Below are positions 17,197 to 25,675 of a stretch of 62,320 nucleotides of DNA, in pieces. Below the pieces are notes generated by a model. That model was not told where the DNA came from, did no database searches, and saw only the letters and a list, made by a program, of their open reading frames with translations. The translations under genes were made by a program, and so were the position numbers. Within the stretch, counting starts at the first letter, position 1. Every line of letters begins with the position of its first letter. The stretch covers positions 1 through 62,320 of the forward strand of contig CADAEJ010000003.1 in assembly GCA_902786965.1 (NCBI GenBank), read 5' to 3'. This DNA is from an uncultured Ruminococcus sp. (GTDB lineage Bacteria > Bacillota > Clostridia > Oscillospirales > Ruminococcaceae).

Positions 17197-18279
17197 ATGA
17201 TATATAACAATCTCAATCTTATCGACCTTAACGATTATCCTGTTAAATGGTGGGAAAAGCTTTTGTCACTTGCCCACGAGATAATCAAGGACCCCTCAAA
17301 GTATTCAAAAGCCTGCGAGGGCAAGATAATGGGTACGCTGTTCTACGAACCGTCCACAAGAACGCAGATGTCCTTTCAGACCGCTATGCTGCGGCTTGGC
17401 GGCACTATAATCGGATTTGACAACCCTGCAACATCTTCCGTTGCAAAGGGTGAGAATATTAAGGATACCACAAAGATCGTTTCGGAGTATGCCGACGTTG
17501 TCGTTATGCGCCACCCTACAGCAGGCTCGGTAAAAGCGGCGGCTCTCACGACCGAGTGCCCGATAATAAATGCGGGCGACGGCGGTCATCTTCACCCGAC
17601 GCAGACGCTCACAGATCTTCTCACTCTCAAAGAGGAAAAGGGTCACCTTGACAATATGACGATCGGCTTTTGCGGCGACCTTAAAAACGGACGTACCGTA
17701 CATTCGCTGATAAAAGCAATGTCCTGCTTCAAGGGAAATAAGTTCGTGCTTATCTCGACTCCCGAGCTTGCGCTGCCTACCTACATAAAGGACGTTCTTT
17801 CAGCAGGAGGTCACACCTTTACCGAGGTCACAGACCTTGAAAAAGCAATAGCCGAGCTTGATGTGCTTTATATGACAAGAATACAGCGCGAGCGCTTTGC
17901 AAGTGCCGAGGAGTATGAAAAGCAAAAAGGCAGCTATATCCTTGATATGACCAAAATGGCTTATGCAAAGGATGACCTTATCGTTCTGCACCCTCTGCCG
18001 AGAGTTGACGAAATAGCTATCGAGGTCGATGATGACCCAAGAGCGATGTATTTCAAGCAGGCAAAGTATGGAATGTTCATCAGAATGGCGCTGATACTTA
18101 CCGTTCTTGATAATAAGGACAAGCCTGCACCGCTTATCACAGGCAGTGAGCATATCCACCAGAAATGCTCCAACCCCAAGTGTATCACGCATACAGAAAC
18201 ATATCTGCCTCACTATTTCAGAGGCGAGGGCACTACGCTTGAATGTGAGTATTGTGATGAAAGAACTCTTGTACAGTAA
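17197..18279 (+). CDS. pyrB: aspartate carbamoyltransferase with C-terminal PyrI-like zinc tail
   Basis: A 360-residue enzyme making carbamoyl-aspartate in pyrimidine synthesis. The catalytic chain covers about 1-310 with the carbamoyl-phosphate motif YEPSTRTQMSFQTAM and HPLPRVDEI. It is about 50 residues longer than usual catalytic chains. The extension has C324-x4-C329 and C350-x2-C353, the same spacing as the zinc site of the separate regulatory chain PyrI, but the nucleotide-binding domain of PyrI is absent. Zinc binding is inferred. Ribosome binding site AAAGGAAAG. It is followed by an amidase gene. Confidence 0.95.
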   Translation: MIYNNLNLIDLNDYPVKWWEKLLSLAHEIIKDPSKYSKACEGKIMGTLFYEPSTRTQMSFQTAMLRLGGTIIGFDNPATSSVAKGENIKDTTKIVSEYADVVVMRHPTAGSVKAAALTTECPIINAGDGGHLHPTQTLTDLLTLKEEKGHLDNMTIGFCGDLKNGRTVHSLIKAMSCFKGNKFVLISTPELALPTYIKDVLSAGGHTFTEVTDLEKAIAELDVLYMTRIQRERFASAEEYEKQKGSYILDMTKMAYAKDDLIVLHPLPRVDEIAIEVDDDPRAMYFKQAKYGMFIRMALILTVLDNKDKPAPLITGSEHIHQKCSNPKCITHTETYLPHYFRGEGTTLECEYCDERTLVQ

Positions 18280-18297
18280 ATACAGATAGGTGTACAT

Positions 18298-19230
18298 ATG
18301 GATAATAATGAAAATTCTAACCGCCCTGTGAGGCGTAAAAAGATACTGTGGGGAAGAGTTGCGGCAGCTGCTGTTGTGGTCATACTCGTGTTCATACTGC
18401 TTATCAAGGCAGCAGGCGCGCTTATCCGTTCAGGAAAGAGCAGCAGCTCATCAAAAGCAGATACCGCGCAGTCATCAAAGGCTGCTCCTGCTGTCACAGA
18501 GCAAAGCAGCAGCGAGCCTGAAAACAAAGCGAAGTATGAACTGACAGTCTGCATTGATCCCGGTCACGGCGATTATGATTCGGGTACGGTAAATGCCGAT
18601 AAGACCAGACTTGAAAAGGACGATAACCTGAAAATATCCTTAAAGCTTCGTGAGTATCTTCAGAATTACGGCGTTAATGTGGTGATGACAAGGGATAGTG
18701 ATACCTTTGTTGAGCTTGAGGACAGGACTGATATTGCCAACAACGCAAAGTGTGACTTCTTCGTGTGTATGCACAGAAACGCTTATGACGGCGATATGAA
18801 GGGCGTTGAGATATGGGTAAACAACGCACAGCCCAAAGAAGATACCGCCCTTGCCAAGAACATACTTGACGGACTTGAAAAGGTCGGCATCTCCAACAAC
18901 CGAGGCGTTTGCTACGGTTATGTAGGTCAGCCCGAAATAAACTATCACGTCAACATTTATACATTTATGCCCAGCTGCCTGGTCGAGCTTGGTTTTTTGA
19001 CTGACGAAACTGATAATAAGGACTTTGACGCGCATATGGACGAGTATGCAAAGGCTGTTGCCGATGCAGTCGTTAAAACCTGCGTTGAACTCGGTATTAC
19101 AGATAAAGACGGAAAGCGCCTTATCAACGGACCGTTTTTCACCGATGATAAAAAGCTTGCGGCAGATGCGCAGGCTAAAAAGCCGCAGACAGTCTCAAAG
19201 CCATACAACACGCAGGAAAACGAATACTGA
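18298..19230 (+). CDS. N-acetylmuramoyl-L-alanine amidase (Amidase_3), membrane-anchored
   Basis: A 310-residue cell-wall hydrolase that cuts between N-acetylmuramic acid and L-alanine. A basic start, one transmembrane segment (about 20-42), a Ser-rich spacer to about 75, then the zinc-dependent Amidase_3 domain: IDPGHGDYDSG (zinc His), the glutamate in LEKDDNL, the histidine in CMHRNAY, and the catalytic glutamate in LVELGFLTD. Similar to CwlD-type enzymes. About 45 C-terminal residues follow the domain. It starts 18 bases after pyrB and ends at a terminator. Confidence 0.93.
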   Translation: MDNNENSNRPVRRKKILWGRVAAAAVVVILVFILLIKAAGALIRSGKSSSSSKADTAQSSKAAPAVTEQSSSEPENKAKYELTVCIDPGHGDYDSGTVNADKTRLEKDDNLKISLKLREYLQNYGVNVVMTRDSDTFVELEDRTDIANNAKCDFFVCMHRNAYDGDMKGVEIWVNNAQPKEDTALAKNILDGLEKVGISNNRGVCYGYVGQPEINYHVNIYTFMPSCLVELGFLTDETDNKDFDAHMDEYAKAVADAVVKTCVELGITDKDGKRLINGPFFTDDKKLAADAQAKKPQTVSKPYNTQENEY

Positions 19231-19242
19231 TACAAAAACAAA

Positions 19243-19285
19243 AAGCCTTGTACAAAGCATCAGCTTGAGTACAAGGCTTATTTTA
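19243..19285. terminator. bidirectional terminator
   Basis: AAGCCTTGTAC (19243-19253) pairs with GTACAAGGCTT (19269-19279), with A-rich and T-rich flanks, between converging genes. Confidence 0.85.
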
Positions 19286-19606
19286 GTGAAGCTTGAAGTT
19301 CGGCTCGATAGTCCTTCGGATCTTTTTAAACTCCTCAAAAGCATTTGTCAGATCCTCGATAGTTTTTTCAAGCCCCTGCGCAGTCATTTCCTCGTGAAAC
19401 TCGCAGACAAATTCCTTAACGAACGGATAGCTGTCCGTTCCGTACCATACCTTTGAGTGAAGCTCTTTAAGCGGCTCGGTATTTTCATCACCCTTTTTGT
19501 CGATAGGTATTATCCTGTAATTGAAATTTGTGTATAAGCTGCCTGTCCATATGTTGCCCTGGGTGAAAAATGTTATGGTCGGCAGATCAAAGTATCCGTG
19601 AAGCAT
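19283..19606 (-). CDS. hypothetical protein
   Basis: A 107-residue soluble protein of no recognised family. The first half is beta-like and aromatic (GYFDLPTITFFTQGNIWTGS) and the second half is helical with many charged residues. The start at 19606 is chosen since GAAAGGAA precedes it and a consensus promoter lies upstream. An in-frame ATG at 19627 lies before the ribosome binding site. It is a single-gene unit between a terminator and a divergent symporter gene. Confidence 0.75.
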   Translation of the reverse strand: MLHGYFDLPTITFFTQGNIWTGSLYTNFNYRIIPIDKKGDENTEPLKELHSKVWYGTDSYPFVKEFVCEFHEEMTAQGLEKTIEDLTNAFEEFKKIRRTIEPNFKLH

Positions 19607-19635
19607 AATATCGTTCCTTTCGTTCATCTGTTTTT

Positions 19636-19664
19636 ATTATACAATACTTTTGACTATATTTCAA
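19636..19664 (-). promoter_or_regulatory. promoter of the 107-residue hypothetical gene
   Basis: On the minus strand TTGAAA (19659-19664), 17 bases, TATAAT (19636-19641). Confidence 0.8.
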
Positions 19665-19712
19665 TAGCTGCGATAATTTTTAACTTGTTAAACAAATCTA
19701 CTCTAATTTAAT

Positions 19713-19741
19713 TTGAAATCATTGCAAAAATATGTTATAAT
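19713..19741 (+). promoter_or_regulatory. promoter of the sodium:alanine symporter gene
   Basis: TTGAAA (19713-19718), 17 bases, TATAAT (19736-19741). Confidence 0.82.
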
Positions 19742-19772
19742 AAAATGTCAGTTAATTGAAAGGATAGGTGTA

Positions 19773-21254
19773 ATGGAGAAATTAAATGAGATCTTGACCA
19801 AGATAGATGACTATGTTTGGGGTCTGCCCCTTATAATCGCGATATTGAGCATAGGTGTATTTCTGTCATTCAGAGTGAAATTCTTGCAGATTTTTCATCT
19901 TCACAAGGGCTTTTACTTTATGTTCAAGAAGGAGAAAGGCGGCAAAGGCGGCGAGATATCAAGCTTTGCGGCGCTATGCACTGCTCTTTCCGCCACCATC
20001 GGTACGGGAAACATCGTGGGCGTGGCAACAGCGGTCGGTGTGCTCGCAGGCGGTCCTGGTGCGCTTTTCTGGATGTGGGTCGCAGCATTTTTCGGAATGT
20101 CTACCAAGTACGCGGAATGTTTCCTTGCCGTCAAGTACCGCAAGATCGACAAGGACGGACACGCGATCGGCGGACCGTTTTACTACATAGAGTACGGTAT
20201 GGGCAGACGCTGGAAATGGCTTGCAAAGGTCTTTGCGTTCTTCGGCGCGTGCGTCGGCATCTTCGGTATCGGAACATTTTCTCAGATAAACGGCATAACC
20301 TCTGCTGTGCAGAATTTCTTTGATCCGCAGAAAGCGCATACAATAACTGTTTTCGGGCGCGAGTATACTCTTGCAGTTGTGATCTCGGGCGCGATCATCA
20401 CCGTTTGTGCGGCACTTGTTATTATCGGCGGTATCAAGCGCATTTCAGGCGTTGCGCAGATAATCGTGCCGTTTATGGCGATACTTTATGTGCTTGCGGC
20501 TGTAAGCCTAATTGTGATAAATGCAGGGAAGATCCCGAGTGCGTTTGCGACTATCTTCAAAAGCGCTTTTACAATGCGAGCTGCCGCCGGCGGAACTATC
20601 CCAATGATGTTTGTGGCAATGCAAAAGGGTGTTGCGCGCGGTATATTCTCTAACGAGGCTGGTCTTGGTTCGGCACCGATAGCCGCCGCAGCTGCCAAAA
20701 CAAAAGAACCTGTAAGGCAGGGACTTGTCTCAATGATGGGAACCTTCATCGACACGGTCGTTATCTGCACAATGACAGGCCTTGCAATAATAATGATGGA
20801 TAGCTACAAGGCTATAAATCCCGTTACAGATGCACCATTTGAAGGAGTAGAGGTCACAACGCACGCATTCAAAAACGGCTTTTCGTTCCTTCCTTCAAAT
20901 ATACCCGCATTCGTGCTGATGCTTTGCCTTGTATTCTTTGCCTTTACGACCATACTTGGCTGGAACTACTACGGCGAGCGCTGTATGGAGTATCTCACAG
21001 GCGGCAATATGAAGCCCGTCAGAATATACAGATACCTTTATATCCTTGCGATCTCTATCGGTCCGTATATGACTGTTTCTGCCGTGTGGACTGTCGCAGA
21101 CATCTTCAACGGGCTGATGGCGATACCGAACCTTATCGCACTTGTCGCGCTAAATAAAGTCGTGGCGCAGGATACCTCTGCGTATGTGCTGAAGCTGAAA
21201 CGATCGCGGCGTATCAAGAAGCTTGCCCGAAGCAGAGCATATAACGATACTTGA
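19773..21254 (+). CDS. sodium:alanine symporter (AGCS family)
   Basis: A 493-residue transporter with about ten or eleven membrane helices that takes up alanine or glycine with sodium. Family blocks are seen: SSFAALCTALSATIGTGNIVGVATA, GGPGALFWMWVAAFFGMSTKYAE, and FSNEAGLGSAPIAAAAA. Start at 19773 after GAAAGGATAGGTG; in-frame starts further up lie in the promoter. Its substrate, alanine, is also that of alaS 6 kb upstream, but no shared regulation is visible. The C-terminus is short and basic. Confidence 0.95.
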   Translation: MEKLNEILTKIDDYVWGLPLIIAILSIGVFLSFRVKFLQIFHLHKGFYFMFKKEKGGKGGEISSFAALCTALSATIGTGNIVGVATAVGVLAGGPGALFWMWVAAFFGMSTKYAECFLAVKYRKIDKDGHAIGGPFYYIEYGMGRRWKWLAKVFAFFGACVGIFGIGTFSQINGITSAVQNFFDPQKAHTITVFGREYTLAVVISGAIITVCAALVIIGGIKRISGVAQIIVPFMAILYVLAAVSLIVINAGKIPSAFATIFKSAFTMRAAAGGTIPMMFVAMQKGVARGIFSNEAGLGSAPIAAAAAKTKEPVRQGLVSMMGTFIDTVVICTMTGLAIIMMDSYKAINPVTDAPFEGVEVTTHAFKNGFSFLPSNIPAFVLMLCLVFFAFTTILGWNYYGERCMEYLTGGNMKPVRIYRYLYILAISIGPYMTVSAVWTVADIFNGLMAIPNLIALVALNKVVAQDTSAYVLKLKRSRRIKKLARSRAYNDT

Positions 21255-21272
21255 AGCACAAGGACTTATTAC

Positions 21273-21301
21273 TTGAAAAAAGAAAACAAATGTGATACAA
21301 T
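21273..21301 (+). promoter_or_regulatory. promoter of pyrE
   Basis: TTGAAA (21273-21278), 17 bases, TACAAT (21296-21301), with AAATGTGA before the -10, very like the spacer end of the pyrB promoter. Confidence 0.78.
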
Positions 21302-21337
21302 TATTAATACAAAATGATATTGAAAGGAAAGATAATT

Positions 21338-22000
21338 ATGACTTACAAGGAAAGCTTTATCAAATTCATGGTCGAGTGCGGCGTGCTTACATTTGGCGAT
21401 TTTACTCTCAAAAGCGGAAGAAAAGCACCCTATTTCGTAAATACGGGCAACTACAAGACAGGCGCACAGCTTGCAAAGCTTGGTGAGTTCTATGCTGAGT
21501 GCATAAACGAGAACAATATTGACGTTGAAACTCTCTTCGGACCTGCCTACAAGGGTATCCCGCTTGCAGTTTCTGCTGCTGTTGCGCTGTATAACAAGTT
21601 CGGCAAGGAGGTCAGCTATTGCTTTGACAGAAAAGAGGTCAAGGATCATGGCGAGGGCGGTATGTTTGTCGGCAAAAAGCTTGCAGACGGCGAAAAGGTC
21701 GTTATTATCGAGGACGTTATGACCTCGGGCAAGGCTCTTCGCGAGGTAATGCCAAAGCTTAAAGATACTGCAAATGTCAACGTTACAGGAATGGTCATCA
21801 CTGTTGACAGAATGGAAAAAGCCCTTGACAGCGAGCTTTCCGCTGTTGAACAGGCATATAAGGATTTTGGTGTCAAGGTCTATTCAATAGTTAATATCAA
21901 CGATATCATTGATGCTATCAGAAACGGTGCCGTTCAGGGCAAGGAGTACCTTGATAAAATGCTGGAGTACAGAAATACCTATGGTGTAAATAAGGATTGA
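21338..22000 (+). CDS. pyrE: orotate phosphoribosyltransferase
   Basis: A 220-residue enzyme joining orotate and PRPP to give OMP in pyrimidine synthesis. The PRPP-binding loop VVIIEDVMTSGKAL is intact, with FTLKSGRKAPYFVNTG near the start and GPAYKGIPLA. ATG at 21338 after GAAAGGAAAG. It stands alone with its own promoter, 3 kb from pyrB, so pyrimidine genes are scattered in this genome. No PyrR-type leader hairpin is seen. Confidence 0.96.
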   Translation: MTYKESFIKFMVECGVLTFGDFTLKSGRKAPYFVNTGNYKTGAQLAKLGEFYAECINENNIDVETLFGPAYKGIPLAVSAAVALYNKFGKEVSYCFDRKEVKDHGEGGMFVGKKLADGEKVVIIEDVMTSGKALREVMPKLKDTANVNVTGMVITVDRMEKALDSELSAVEQAYKDFGVKVYSIVNINDIIDAIRNGAVQGKEYLDKMLEYRNTYGVNKD

Positions 22001-22060
22001 TTTGATTACAAATTGAAAACATTTGTAATACAATTGTAGTAATATGTAACTTGTCTGTTG

Positions 22061-22212
22061 TTGAACATTTTTCTATAAAATAGTATAATGTTAACTGTAG
22101 AACAAGAAAGGAAAAAGAATGAACACTAAGATGTAAAAACTCTTAGCTCGTTTCATCCTCTCCAAAATTTTTACACAAGCAAAAGGTAGCCAAGCGGCTG
22201 CCTTTTTGTTTT
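22061..22212 (+). ncRNA. orphan short transcription unit (candidate small RNA or leader peptide)
   Basis: TTGAAC (22061-22066), 17 bases and TATAAT (22084-22089) form a strong promoter. A terminator AGGTAGCC (22184-22191) / GGCTGCCT (22196-22203) with TTTTTGTTTT closes it, so a transcript of about 115 bases runs from near 22096 to 22212. Inside, GAAAGGAAAAAG precedes a five-codon frame (22119-22136, M-N-T-K-M-stop). TGTAAAAA (22132-22139) can pair with TTTTTACA (22168-22175). No known RNA family is recognised. The next gene has its own promoter, so this is probably not that gene's leader. Confidence 0.6.
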
Positions 22213-22235
22213 ATAAAAATTATTTTCCTTGGTAC

Positions 22236-22264
22236 TTGAAAAATCAGGCGCATTGGTGTATAAT
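22236..22264 (+). promoter_or_regulatory. promoter of the small membrane protein gene
   Basis: TTGAAA (22236-22241), 17 bases, TATAAT (22259-22264). Confidence 0.83.
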
Positions 22265-22297
22265 AATAAAGGTTTTACAGTGAACGGAGGAAAGCAA

Positions 22298-22492
22298 ATG
22301 GCTAAAAAGAAGAAAAGAAAGGGAAGATACCGTTTTGGACTTGTTCTTGTCCTCAGTGCGTTTATACTTATCATTTCCTTTTGTGCATATATGACGAATA
22401 CAACGCTTGAAGAGGTGCTTGAAAGCAAATATCCCGATGGTATCGTTGTCCATCAGGAGAATTACGGCGGTTCATCAAGCACAGCAGAATAA
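22298..22492 (+). CDS. small single-pass membrane protein
   Basis: A 64-residue protein with a very basic start (MAKKKKRKGRYR), one hydrophobic helix (about 13-31) and a 33-residue, mostly acidic outside tail. ATG at 22298 follows GGAGGAAAG. It has its own promoter and terminator, so it is an independent gene. No function can be given. Confidence 0.78.
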   Translation: MAKKKKRKGRYRFGLVLVLSAFILIISFCAYMTNTTLEEVLESKYPDGIVVHQENYGGSSSTAE

Positions 22493-22500
22493 GATTTATT

Positions 22501-22527
22501 AAAGGACTGTTCAAACAGTCCTTTTTT
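22501..22527 (+). terminator. terminator after the small membrane protein gene
   Basis: AAAGGACTGT pairs with ACAGTCCTTT, followed by T residues. Confidence 0.9.
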
Positions 22528-22530
22528 CTA

Positions 22531-22559
22531 TTGATTTTTTAAAGCGAATGTGCTATAAT
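22531..22559 (+). promoter_or_regulatory. promoter of the FAD-oxidoreductase operon
   Basis: TTGATT (22531-22536), 17 bases, TATAAT (22554-22559). Confidence 0.75.
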
Positions 22560-22609
22560 TTATTAAACGATATTGAATTTTTTATACATAATTTACGAGA
22601 GGTGATAAT

Positions 22610-24034
22610 GTGTACGATGTTTTGATTATCGGTGCAGGTGTAGTCGGCTGCGCTGCCGCGATGGAGCTTTCAAAGTATAAGTTAAAGGTCTGCGTTGCCG
22701 AAAAGGAAAGCGACGTCTGTGAGGGGACAAGCAAAGCAAACAGCGCAATAATACACGCAGGCTTTGATGCAAAAGAGGGTACGCTGAAAGCAAAGCTCAA
22801 TGTGCTTGGCAGCCAGATGATGCCCGAGCTAGCAAAAAAGCTCGACTTTGCATACAAGCGCAACGGCGCAATGGTGCTTTGCTTTGACAAGGCTGATCTT
22901 CCAAAGCTTGACGAGCTTGAGCAAAGAGCAAGGAATAACGGCGTTGACGGCGTTCGCGTTGTAACGGGCGATGAAGCGAGAAAGCTTGAACCATCGCTTT
23001 CTGACGAGGTTTGCGGCGCACTTGTGGCTGAAACATCGGGCATAGTCTGCCCGTTTGAAATGACCCTTGCCTTTGCGGAGAACGCGCTGCAAAACGGTGT
23101 CGATTTCAAGCTCTCAACTCTTGTTACCGGCATAGATAAAAACGAGAACGGCTTTACTGTCCATACATCTCGCGGTGATATCCAAACAAAAGTCATAATC
23201 AACGCAGCAGGTGTCTATGCGGATAAGATACACGCTATGGTAAGCAGTAAGCCTCTGGGCATAACTCCGCGCCGCGGCGAGTATCTTCTTATGGATAAAG
23301 CCGCAGGCAGCCTCGTCAGCAGAACGATATTCCAGCTGCCTACAAAAATGGGCAAGGGTATACTCGTTACCCCGACGGTTCACGGTAATCTGCTCGCTGG
23401 TCCTACCGCCGAAAATATAGACGATAAGGATAATGTATCCACCACTAAAAACGGTCTTGACGAGGTCAAAGCAAAGAGTGCACTTTCAGTCAAAAATATA
23501 CCTTTCGGAAAGGTCATCACAAGCTTTACAGGACTTCGTGCTGTGGGCGATACAGGTGACTTTATCATCGCTCAAAGCGATGTAAAGGGATTTATCAATG
23601 CCGCAGGCATCGAGTCACCGGGACTTTCGAGCGCGCCTGCTATCGCACAGTATCTTTGCGAAATAGTTGGTCAAATACTTCCTCTTGAAACCAATACTGA
23701 TTATATCGGCACAAGAAAGGGCATCACCCATTTTACAGCGCTTTCAAAGGACGAGCAGAACGAGCTTATCAAGCGCGAGCCTGCTTACGGCAAGATAGTC
23801 TGCCGCTGCGAAACTGTAACAGAGGGCGAGATACTCGATGCGATAAACAGACCTCTCGGCGCGACCACCCTCGATGGTGTAAAGCGCCGTACAAGAGCAG
23901 GTATGGGCAGATGTCAGGCAGGATTCTGTTCACCTACAACTATGTCGCTTATAGCCAAAAAGCTCGGCATAAAGATCCAGGACGTAAGAAAAAGCGGTGT
24001 TTACAGCACACAAAGGAGGCAGGACGATGAATGA
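22610..24034 (+). CDS. GlpA-like FAD-dependent glycerol-3-phosphate dehydrogenase
   Basis: A 474-residue oxidoreductase. The N-terminal FAD site is IIGAGVVGCAAAMELSKY. The C-terminal 80 residues form a BFD-like [2Fe-2S] domain with four cysteines (CRCETVTEGEI ... GMGRCQAGFC). This is the layout of anaerobic glycerol-3-phosphate dehydrogenase subunit A as found in Clostridia. GTG start after GAGGTGATAAT. It overlaps the next gene by eight bases. With that gene and a DUF1667 protein it forms a three-gene unit that likely oxidises glycerol-3-phosphate and passes electrons on. The substrate is from family knowledge. Confidence 0.88.
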   Translation: MYDVLIIGAGVVGCAAAMELSKYKLKVCVAEKESDVCEGTSKANSAIIHAGFDAKEGTLKAKLNVLGSQMMPELAKKLDFAYKRNGAMVLCFDKADLPKLDELEQRARNNGVDGVRVVTGDEARKLEPSLSDEVCGALVAETSGIVCPFEMTLAFAENALQNGVDFKLSTLVTGIDKNENGFTVHTSRGDIQTKVIINAAGVYADKIHAMVSSKPLGITPRRGEYLLMDKAAGSLVSRTIFQLPTKMGKGILVTPTVHGNLLAGPTAENIDDKDNVSTTKNGLDEVKAKSALSVKNIPFGKVITSFTGLRAVGDTGDFIIAQSDVKGFINAAGIESPGLSSAPAIAQYLCEIVGQILPLETNTDYIGTRKGITHFTALSKDEQNELIKREPAYGKIVCRCETVTEGEILDAINRPLGATTLDGVKRRTRAGMGRCQAGFCSPTTMSLIAKKLGIKIQDVRKSGVYSTQRRQDDE

Positions 24035-25304
24035 ATACAGTTTGCTGATAATCGGCGGAGGTCCTGCCGGAATGGCTGCGGCTGTTGCTGCGAAAAAAGC
24101 AGGTGTCGATGACCTGCTAATCCTTGAGCGCGACAGTGTTCTCGGCGGAATACTCAACCAGTGTATACACAACGGATTTGGTCTGCACACGTTCAAAGAG
24201 GAGCTTACAGGTCCCGAATATGCCGAAAGATACGCAAATATGGTGAAAGAGCAAGGCATACCATTTGAGCTTGATACAATGGTGCTTGCCGTTGAAAAGG
24301 TGCAGGGCAGCGATAAAAAGGCAGTGACCGTGATAAGCGCAAAGCGCGGTGTCCAGACACTTTATGCAAAAGCTGTCATACTTGCAATGGGCTGCCGTGA
24401 AAGACCAAGAGGAGCGCTCAATATCCCGGGATCCAGACCGCAGGGCGTGTATACCGCAGGTACGGCGCAAAAGCTCGTTAACCTTGAGGGCGCAAAGATA
24501 GGCAAAGAGGTTGTCATACTCGGCTCGGGCGATATCGGACTTATCATGGCAAGGAGAATGACGCTTGAAGGCGCGCACGTTGCGGCTGTCGCAGAGCTTA
24601 TGCCGTATTCAAGCGGTCTGAAAAGAAATATCGTTCAGTGCCTTGATGATTACGGCATACCTCTTTTGCTCAGCCATACAGTTGTTGATATCAAAGGCAG
24701 AGAAAAGCTTGAAGGCGTGTATATCGCAAAGGTAGATGAAAATAACCGTCCGATCGAAGGAACGCAGGAGTATTATCCCTGTGATACGCTGCTGCTTTCC
24801 TGCGGACTTATCCCCGAGAACGAGCTGACGATAGGTGCAGGTGTTGAGATCGACCCGAGAACAAACGGCGCATCGGTGAGCGAGAGCCTTGAAACAAGCG
24901 TAGAGGGCGTGTTTTCCTGCGGAAACGTGCTGCACGTTCACGACCTTGTTGATTTCGTTTCCGAGGAATCCGCAAGAGCAGGCGAGAATGCAGCGAAATA
25001 CATTCAAAGCGGCATAGACCGCAGCAGCAAGACTCTCGCTGTAAACGCAGGCAACGGCGTTCGCTATACCGTCCCGAGCAGGATAAGTTTAGCAAATCTT
25101 GCACCTCTCAACCATATCAGGTTCAGGGTCACAGGCGTATACAAAAATGTCAGCATTGTAGTAAGCTCGGGTGAAAAGGAGCTTTTGCGTAAAAAATCAC
25201 AAATACTTGTCCCAAGCGAAATGGTAGACCTTATCTTGAAACAGGATAAGCTCAAAGACCTTGATAACGATATCAGTGTTTACATCGAGGAGGTGGGAGT
25301 ATGA
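24027..25304 (+). CDS. NAD(P)/FAD-dependent oxidoreductase (GlpA-operon partner)
   Basis: A 425-residue flavoprotein with an N-terminal FAD motif (LIIGGGPAGMAAAVAAKKAG), a second nucleotide-binding GxGxxG in the middle (VVILGSGDIGLIMARRM), and a CG motif near SCGNVLHVHDLVDFVSEE. It resembles the middle gene of clostridial glpA / FAD-oxidoreductase / DUF1667 operons. Start at 24027 follows AAGGAGGCAGG inside the end of the upstream gene, and its last four bases overlap the next gene (ATGA). It probably links the dehydrogenase to NAD(P) or another electron carrier. Confidence 0.9.
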   Translation: MNEYSLLIIGGGPAGMAAAVAAKKAGVDDLLILERDSVLGGILNQCIHNGFGLHTFKEELTGPEYAERYANMVKEQGIPFELDTMVLAVEKVQGSDKKAVTVISAKRGVQTLYAKAVILAMGCRERPRGALNIPGSRPQGVYTAGTAQKLVNLEGAKIGKEVVILGSGDIGLIMARRMTLEGAHVAAVAELMPYSSGLKRNIVQCLDDYGIPLLLSHTVVDIKGREKLEGVYIAKVDENNRPIEGTQEYYPCDTLLLSCGLIPENELTIGAGVEIDPRTNGASVSESLETSVEGVFSCGNVLHVHDLVDFVSEESARAGENAAKYIQSGIDRSSKTLAVNAGNGVRYTVPSRISLANLAPLNHIRFRVTGVYKNVSIVVSSGEKELLRKKSQILVPSEMVDLILKQDKLKDLDNDISVYIEEVGV

Positions 25305-25654
25305 TAAAGGAACTGACTTGTATATGCTGCCCTATGGGATGTGCGCTTAAAGCCGAGCTTGACGACAAAGGACAGGTCATCTCTGTTAGCGGCAACACCT
25401 GCATCAGAGGCGAAAACTATGCAAGATCCGAGCTTACGGCTCCCGTCAGAACAGTTACAACGACCGTGCTTTCCAAAGATGAAAAGCCGATCCCCGTAAA
25501 GACCAAAGAACCTGTCCCGAAGGAAAAGATATTTGAAGTGGTAGAGGATATCAAATTCCAAAGAATAGATCTGCCTGTAAAAATGGGCGATGTAGTAGTA
25601 AAAAATGCAGCCGATACAGGTATAGATATTGTAGCAACACGCAGCGTTGACTAA
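25301..25654 (+). CDS. DUF1667 protein (third component of the GlpA-like operon)
   Basis: A 117-residue protein starting MIKELTCICCPMGCAL, with further cysteine in GNTCIRGENYA. These four or more cysteines likely bind a metal or Fe-S centre. The C-terminal half (VPKEKIFEVVEDIK) is typical of DUF1667. It overlaps the stop codon of the oxidoreductase gene. The family is nearly always the last gene of such operons and probably acts in electron transfer. Confidence 0.93.
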   Translation: MIKELTCICCPMGCALKAELDDKGQVISVSGNTCIRGENYARSELTAPVRTVTTTVLSKDEKPIPVKTKEPVPKEKIFEVVEDIKFQRIDLPVKMGDVVVKNAADTGIDIVATRSVD

Positions 25655-25675
25655 TAAGCAGAAAGGGGAGATATT

